Source: Thamnaconus septentrionalis (lineage: Eukaryota > Chordata > Actinopteri > Tetraodontiformes > Monacanthidae). From it: a DNA stretch of 64,000 nucleotides. The DNA lies in NCBI GenBank assembly GCA_009823395.1, contig CM020502.1, positions 20,943,944 through 21,007,943 on the forward strand, written 5' to 3'. The first letter of the stretch is position 1, and every line of letters begins with the position of its first letter. The position numbers were made by a program, and so were the translations under genes. Under the pieces are notes generated by a model. That model did no database searches. It was not told the origin of the DNA and saw only the letters and a program-made list of their open reading frames with translations. Positions 58,403 through 64,000 of the stretch are shown here, one piece after another.

Positions 58403-60554
58403 GTCCTGGCTGCCTGGGAACAAATGACATCACTTTTACCTGATTCCTAAATATAATAACTTTATGAGTCGAGAGTGATGAGCAAATTAAACGTGTGCGC
58501 AAATCTAACAAAATCATTCCCTTCTATGTTCAGCCTGGGGGTTTGTAATCACTCTGACAGCTCAACAACAAATAAATCCCAACGTGTCAAACAATGTCAG
58601 CGCACAAACGAAACGCGGTGTCTATGAAAGACGTGTGGCGCAAAGAATTACGCCCTTTTGGGAAGTTGCGCAACACCATGCGACACCACAGTGGACGCCT
58701 GCCAGCACTTACAAAGTATTTGTGTGGTTCAAGGTGTTCTTTTGGGCTGAGCAAAGGCTTTTTTTTTTTTCACTCCTGCAACACAGTTTAGTCAATAACT
58801 TGTTAGAAAAACTCTCAAGGGGCTTTTTTGCACTGGGGGGCAAGGGGGGAATGCCAAAGTCTCGAGTATTGCTGGTCTATTCATTGCAATGTTACGAAAT
58901 AAACTGCAAACCAATCTGGGGAAACGACTCTTGTTTTGGACCCTTTCCAACATAATAAACAGCTGCCCAACAGTGCACAGCTCGTACGGCCCTGCGCATC
59001 TTGCCAAATACTACGACGCCGAATCTGAGTCATTTCCCCCTAAAAAACACAATGAATGAATAGATCAAAAGTATATTAAGCGCATAAATATTTAGACTCG
59101 TTTTATTTAAAAGGGCCTCGCTCATGGCACCTCCTGCATTTTTCTCCCCTATCTAGATGCGTCGGCTCAGTGCCTCTCCTGTGGGCCTAATGTTTGATGT
59201 GGAGTAAAAGGCTCCAGGAAGTTTATGAATGAATATTTTAAAAGGGGGATCCGGCGGAGGCAACGGGACACAAAATGGCTTCTCTGTCCTCTCCACAAGG
59301 CAGTCAGTCATGCGGCAGCGGGTCGCAAAAAAAAAAAAAAAAAAGCATAAAACCTCTGGTATCTCATAAAAGCAACGCTGCATCACATTGCTGGGAAAAG
59401 GCGGGTGCAGGACAGGAACGCTCCTGTGTGTGTAAATATATATAAGTGAGTGTTTTCAGTGGGGAGAGAAAGAGGCCCGGGGGAGACGGAGCTGACGGAC
59501 AGAAAAAGAGCAGCGAGATGGAAAAAGGCACGTGGGGCAAAGGGGAAATAAGAAAAAAGGCGTGGGCAGTTTCTAAAACGGGGAGCTGTCGCATCCCAGT
59601 GTTAATCGGGGGGGGGGGGGGGCGAGCCGCAATCAGGTGGCTGCTGAAGGCGTTGAAATGTCCCGAAGAGGAAAAACGTGAAAGTCGCGCAATTTAAAAT
59701 AAAAGTCGACAGACTGCGAGTTCGCTTTCGCGGTTCCGGCCTCACCCTCCGTCTCCCCCACGTGCGAGCTTCAAACGGGAATTTCAGTTGAGGTCTTCAA
59801 TCGAAACCCAACAAGATTTTGAGAAGCGGCCGTGTAGCCGCATAGGCTCCCATAGGCTCCCATTAGAGACTAGCAAATTACTAGCACATGAAGCAACACG
59901 GGCAACACTGTACGATGGCTCAAACTCAGTGTGAGAAATAATCATGGGTTAATTGGGGAGGTAGGGGACACCTCCCCTCCCCCGAATAAGCAATGAGACC
60001 CCATAAATGTACATTTTTAAGGGGGTCCTGTCCAATATATATATTTTTTTTTAATAGTCACAATTTTTTTTGCCAAGCGGAACCACCCCTACCCCCCACC
60101 CCCAGAATATCGATGGGCATTTCTCACACTGCTAAAACTTTTTTTCCTTTTACAAGCTTTTTACATATTAAAGCTCAGACAGGGAACCCAGGGGTCTGTC
60201 CACAGCACCTAATAGAACATGAATTTGAAAGAAGCAGAACAAAAGAAATATTCCACTTTGCAACCCAAACAGTTGGGGTTTGGGGATTTTCAATGGACAA
60301 ACAGAGTCTGGTATCAGTTGGAATATAACATGATTTTTTTACTTGGCACCACTGTGATCAATGGCATAGCATTTAGTGTCACGGCATATTTATGTTCTGG
60401 AAACCAGCTGAAATTGCTGAAATGGGAATTCATTCATTCTGTTATTAGTTTTCTGTTACGGATATTGTTGGGAGTTTTTCATAAAAGCTCCAACAGGAAG
60501 ATGCAAGTCTCGCGGGTCTAATTATGTTTCTGCTGAAACAAAGTTCAAAAATTA
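58403..60554. other. non-coding stretch, no gene seen
   Basis: Contains an A-run near 59327-59344, a run of 15 G at 59608-59622 and a tandem CATAGGCTCC pair at 59840-59860. No coding or transposon signature. Confidence 0.45.
59608..59622. repeat. poly(G) run of 15
   Basis: Fifteen consecutive G. It can form G-quadruplex-type structures and is error-prone in sequencing. Confidence 0.9.
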
Positions 60555-60700
60555 TAATATAAGAAAAACAATCTTCCAAAGAATCAATAAGAGAAATGGG
60601 AATTAATGTGGCTTTTCATCCTCTATTATTATGCAAATACGAAAGAGATGTGTGGCGGAGATTAGCAGCTTGTGATCTGGGTGCTTTTTGAGTTTATGTT
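60555..60700. promoter_or_regulatory. candidate conserved non-coding element
   Basis: The block reads AGAATCAATAAGAGAAATGG, GAATTAATGTGGC, CTATTATTATGCAAATACG, AGATTAGCAGC in succession. It includes a perfect octamer ATGCAAAT (POU factors), a TAAT-core pair and a GATTA core. It is free of simple repeats and lies between AT-rich and ordinary DNA. It is the most enhancer-like block in the window to my eye, but conservation is untested. Confidence 0.4.
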
Positions 60701-61479
60701 TTTTGAGTTTGCAGCAAAAGGCCAACCAGGTCCTTCTCTTCAGCACTTTAGAAGCAGAGTTTTTAATGAGGTCAAGAAACTAAACAAAAGGGGACACCAC
60801 AGGAAAAACACTCTTAATTGTTGCGCCGCATCCTCCACAGTGAAGCCGAACCCAGCTGTTACTGTTACTGTTCCAGGGCGTCAATGAGATGTGAGACGAT
60901 TCAGTCGCGACGCGAGTTCCGTGTCAGTGGAAACTCAAAAAGTGCCTCGACTTGCAACGTGATCTCTCCTCCTGTCGCTTTTGGCCGCCGGAGCTGAAAT
61001 TCCTCTTTGTCTGGCTGAAACCAGCGGTTTTCTGTCAGTATAAGTGGAGGAGAGAGGAAGGTCACGGCGGCGGGCTGTTGTAATTCACGTTACATAACGC
61101 TTTGCCTCCGCTCTCATCTGTTTCCACGTCTCGGAGAGCTGCACTGATAGCATCAGACGTGTCTGAAGCCGGGGACGAGCGCGGTGGCGGCGGCGGCCGG
61201 CGGCCACCATCTGAACCCTTCAGATCTGAAATTGATCAAAGATTGCGGCAAATAAGGAGATGCGAGTTGCCAATTTGGGATTGTTTGCACACTCGGAGTA
61301 TTCTGGATGTGCGCTGGCTGCCTTCGTCGAGATTACCTCTGAGAAAGCCCCCCCCGAACGGATTGCTTTAGTTCTTTTCCCCAATGGGCTGTTTGACTGG
61401 AAAAGCATTACCTCAGCAGGAGGTGCTTCTCATGTTAAATGATTACATGGTTTGCAGATGATGTAATGTGTTTTTCTCT
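60701..61479. other. non-coding stretch with CpG-rich patch
   Basis: 61130-61230 is CpG-rich (GCGCGGTGGCGGCGGCGGCC). Open frames exist on both strands there with no domain. Confidence 0.45.
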
Positions 61480-61512
61480 GTGTGTGTGTGTATATATGTA
61501 TATATATATATA
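61480..61512. repeat. (GT)n(AT)n compound microsatellite
   Basis: GT units pass into AT units with one TGTA interruption. Confidence 0.95.
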
Positions 61513-61928
61513 CTAGCGAGGACCACTCTGCTTGGGCTCGGTGGTATGTTTGGTTCAGACTGATGGAAAACGTCTGTTTGGTGGACACTGTGCAGGTCGC
61601 CGTCGCCTCTATGGCTGCAGAAACACTTCAATTCTACAAGCATATGCATTATGCAACTTCTCCAAAAACCAAGAACTTTGTTCGTCGGAACATTTTGAAT
61701 CACTATGTTACACAATTAGGTCAATAACTGGTGACAGAGAGCTGAGATTGGAAAAAATGATAATTATAAAAAAAAAAATCTTTGGGCCGCGTGGCCTTTC
61801 ACACAGAGTGGCAAAGTGGGCAAAGATCAATGTAACAGCTGGAAATAAATGTGAGCTTAGCAAAAAATATACACAGTGAAGTGCCTCTTAAGATTATGCC
61901 AGTGTTTGTGTGGAGAAAGTACAAAACA
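61513..61928. other. non-coding stretch, no gene seen
   Basis: A plus frame of 115 codons (61532-61879) has eight Cys but no recognisable pattern, and it overlaps another open frame. Not called as a gene. Confidence 0.45.
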
Positions 61929-62379
61929 AGCTGTGTTTCCTTTATCCCTAGAATTGAGTAAATCCTAAATATCGCATTACAAAACTGGTTATGGAAACAC
62001 TCAAACTTTGAAAAACCTCCCATATTTCGCTAAAAGATTTTGACGCTCTCATGAGGTGGTTTTTCAGATGTATCGGTATATATCTATAGAGAGAGAGAGG
62101 TATATCGCAAAAAACTGTCAAGGAAACACTTTTTTTCGCATTTACGCATCACCAGACGTGACGTATGGTGGTCACGTGATCAGTTCACATCAAGTGAAAA
62201 CAAAATGTTTTGTACCTCCATCCTCCTGAAAGTGGGGTCTCGTGGGACGAGTTAATACGAGAATTACGTCTTATGTGCTTCACACCATTCAATGGAAACA
62301 CCCGCAAATCGTAATTGTACTTTGGCGAAATTTTAGAAATATCGCTTTTATTTTGTTATTCTGTCATGAAAACGCAGCT
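61929..62379 (+). mobile_element. dispersed element family A, second long copy
   Basis: Aligns along its length with the reverse complement of 5836-6369. The ends are AGCTGTGTTTCC at left and AAAACGCAGCT at right. Internal shared words include CCTAAATATCGCA, TGAGGTGGTTTTTCAGA, TTTTGTACCTCCATCCTCCT, GGGGTCTCGTG and GAAATATCGCTTTTATTTTG. Internal GACGTGACG and TCACGTGATCA lie where the other copy has GTACGTCACGTCC. A GA run (62089-62098) is private to this copy. It is non-coding, with no clear target duplication. Confidence 0.8.
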
Positions 62380-62650
62380 ACAGAGACTTAATGAGTATTT
62401 CTGAATCTGAGAGGCACAAAGGGCTCCAGAGTTCATAGAAACAATAATAATAAAGGAATTCAATAGTTACCAAAGGCAAACACCAAAGAGCAAACAACTG
62501 AAGCACACATTGGCCATGTGCTCCATAGCAAATAAACAAAACAACAGAATACAAAAAAAAAAAAATACAGCCTACTGTTAGAATGGCATCACCCTTGAGT
62601 CTGGAACTGAACACAGCAGCTCAAACTGACTCCAAACAGCTATGTGGGGC
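62380..62650. other. AT-rich spacer
   Basis: Unique spacer between two transposon copies; no feature. Confidence 0.5.
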
Positions 62651-63050
62651 TTCTATCGTAGTGTTTATCAACCACTGTTGCGTGGCACACTAGTGTACCG
62701 TTAGATAATGTCAGGTGTGTCATGGAAAATTATCCAATTTCATTTAATTGGTCTTAAAGATATTAACATTCCATTGTGGAGTGAGTGTGCTTGAAACTGG
62801 AATGTGAGCCAATTTTCCTCCCTCAATTCCTCCCAGGATATCAGCTTTGTGTGCATCTAAACAAGATTTCACACCCAGTGAGTATAAATCAATTAAGTTT
62901 ACATTGTCATAATTTCATTATATAATATCAATAGGCTAAAAAGTGCAATTTTATAATATTTTGGCTGGTGGTGAGCCATGGGATTTTTTTCCAGTGAACA
63001 AAAAAAAATGTGCTATGGCTCAAAAAAGGTTGAAAAACACTGTTCTATTG
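62651..63050. mobile_element. hAT-like element with 7/8 target duplication
   Basis: The right end, GGCTCAAAAAAGGTTGAAAA then ACACTG (to 63042), is mirrored at the left by TAGTGTTTATCAACCACTG (from 62659). Subterminal GTGGCACAC..TGTACC at the left pairs with GGTGGTGAGCCATGGGATTT at the right, a layout familiar from a widespread vertebrate hAT group. The flanks TTCTATCG (62651-62658) and TTCTATTG (63043-63050) match at 7 of 8 bases, so this insertion is the best-preserved of its type here. The 384-bp body has no transposase. Confidence 0.88.
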
Positions 63051-64000
63051 CACCAGCAGTGGGATGCTGCGTCCCTCTGAGGAGGTACAGAACAGTTAGG
63101 TGGAATAGAAAATATCACCACGGCCTCCATTAGCATACAGGTGAAGGAAAAACTGGGAGGAATTTTGTATCTTGTATTTTCTACTACAAGGAAGGAAACC
63201 CTGGTTTTCCAATAAAATGTCTGCAAATTCAGCCACCTTGAGAAGCTTTTGCATACAAAGGAATTCTGGTGGTCCAAGTTCTTGACATGCACGACGCCAA
63301 GAGGAAGATTCTTTTAACAATAGCAGCATTAAAAGCATTGAGCACTGAAGGAAAGTGGGTTTCACATTAATGCGCCGTTTCCTTTGTTTCAACACAACGC
63401 ACAATGCAAAGGAGCTGGGAACAAGGCCGCATCCTCGGCAAGTCAAACGGCGCAGGTCAAGTCAAGACAAGTTATTTTCTTTTTCTTTTTTTGTTGCCGC
63501 AGTCTATTGAGCCAACCTCAAAGGAGCGTTTATGACGTGCACGGCCCGCAACGCCCCGAATCCTCAGATTCCCCGTACGGATAAGGAAAAAAATTCCCCC
63601 CAGAAGAAGCATTGTGTGAGTTCTCCAGGTGTGGAAGACTTCTGGCAGCCATCTGCTGCCTGGCTCCATTCACAAGGGGCGACATATCACTTTTTAAAAA
63701 GGTGCAGCACGAGAGTTGGCTTTTCTTCATCTTTTCAGCGTGTGCTTTAACATCATATGCTCTGGATTGTTTTTGCAACTTCATTTTTAATAAAGCAATG
63801 AATAACTAGCAATGCATCCCCGTCATCAATTTTGCAGGGTTTTTTAAATGATCATGATGTGAGAGGACTCCGGTACAGTGTGAAAATACAGAATACAGAA
63901 ATGAAAGAGTCAGCTCTGTGGAGACCAGCTGATTCTTAAATGGCTGTTGATTGAGAAAACAGGAAGTCCTCACAGCCCCTTGCTTCATTAGTCGCCCAGT
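63051..64000. other. non-coding stretch, no gene seen
   Basis: Unique-looking DNA to the right edge. An AATAAA at 63789-63794 has no transcript context. Open frames are short and overlapping. Confidence 0.45.

Noticed and set aside
63789..63794. AATAAA polyadenylation signal near the right edge
   Set aside because: Isolated hexamers are common in AT-rich DNA; there is no coding exon or GT-rich downstream element with it.

Overview
The window looks like non-coding DNA from a spiny-rayed (percomorph) teleost fish. The evidence is the very high density of CA/GT microsatellites, several repeat families I recognise from percomorph genomes (5'-truncated LINE tails with ATGG/AATG or GAA ends, hAT-type elements with 8-bp target duplications, a tRNA-headed SINE), and CpG-rich patches alternating with AT-rich DNA. 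I found no intact protein-coding gene, no rRNA or functional tRNA gene and no CRISPR array. The open frames are short, often low-complexity, and none reads as a protein family except inside broken LINE copies. It could be an intergenic desert or a very large intron; exons cannot be excluded by eye.

Layout. 0-5.5 kb: a SINE at the left edge, a good CTCF-like motif near 1.37 kb, a LINE/SINE tail near 3.1 kb, otherwise unique sequence. 5.5-12 kb: a 534-bp dispersed element (family A), a run of Z-DNA-prone alternating purine/pyrimidine, a conserved-element-like block at 8.3-8.5 kb, a 133-bp LINE 3' end with a perfect 11-bp target duplication at 10.35 kb, and a hAT-like element at 11.3 kb. 12-29 kb: mainly unique sequence, with copies of dispersed family D at 14.2 and 24.3 kb, LINE remnants at 19.8 and 25.3 kb, and a hAT-like remnant at 27.9 kb. 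29-39.6 kb: CA/GT arrays set among CpG-rich patches (30.2-30.9, 33.5-34.2 and 38.2-38.9 kb), with a regulatory-looking block around 34.9 kb. 40-48 kb: unique sequence with two CTCF-like motifs (40.3 and 42.3 kb) and a third family D copy at 41.7 kb. 48.17-48.69 kb: an AT dinucleotide array of about 520 bp. 50-58.4 kb: a cluster of short DNA-transposon derivatives (50.1, 51.5, 51.9, 52.8, 54.2, 55.4 and 57.4 kb) among CA/GT arrays, then a LINE end at 58.1 kb. 58.4-64 kb: unique sequence with a strong conserved-element candidate at 60.6 kb, the second long copy of family A at 61.9 kb in opposite orientation, and a hAT-like element at 62.7 kb with a 7/8 target duplication.

How the parts work together: no pathway or operon is visible. 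The supportable biology is the insertion history of transposons, unstable or structure-forming DNA (the long AT array and three Z-DNA-prone runs), and candidate regulatory DNA (CTCF-like motifs, homeodomain/octamer-rich blocks, CpG-rich patches). Regulatory calls rest on base composition and motifs in a single sequence and are therefore weak. Repeat-family assignments rest on remembered signatures plus comparison of copies within the window. I saw no convincing previously undescribed system; the closest are two dispersed repeat families (A and D) defined here from copies inside the window.
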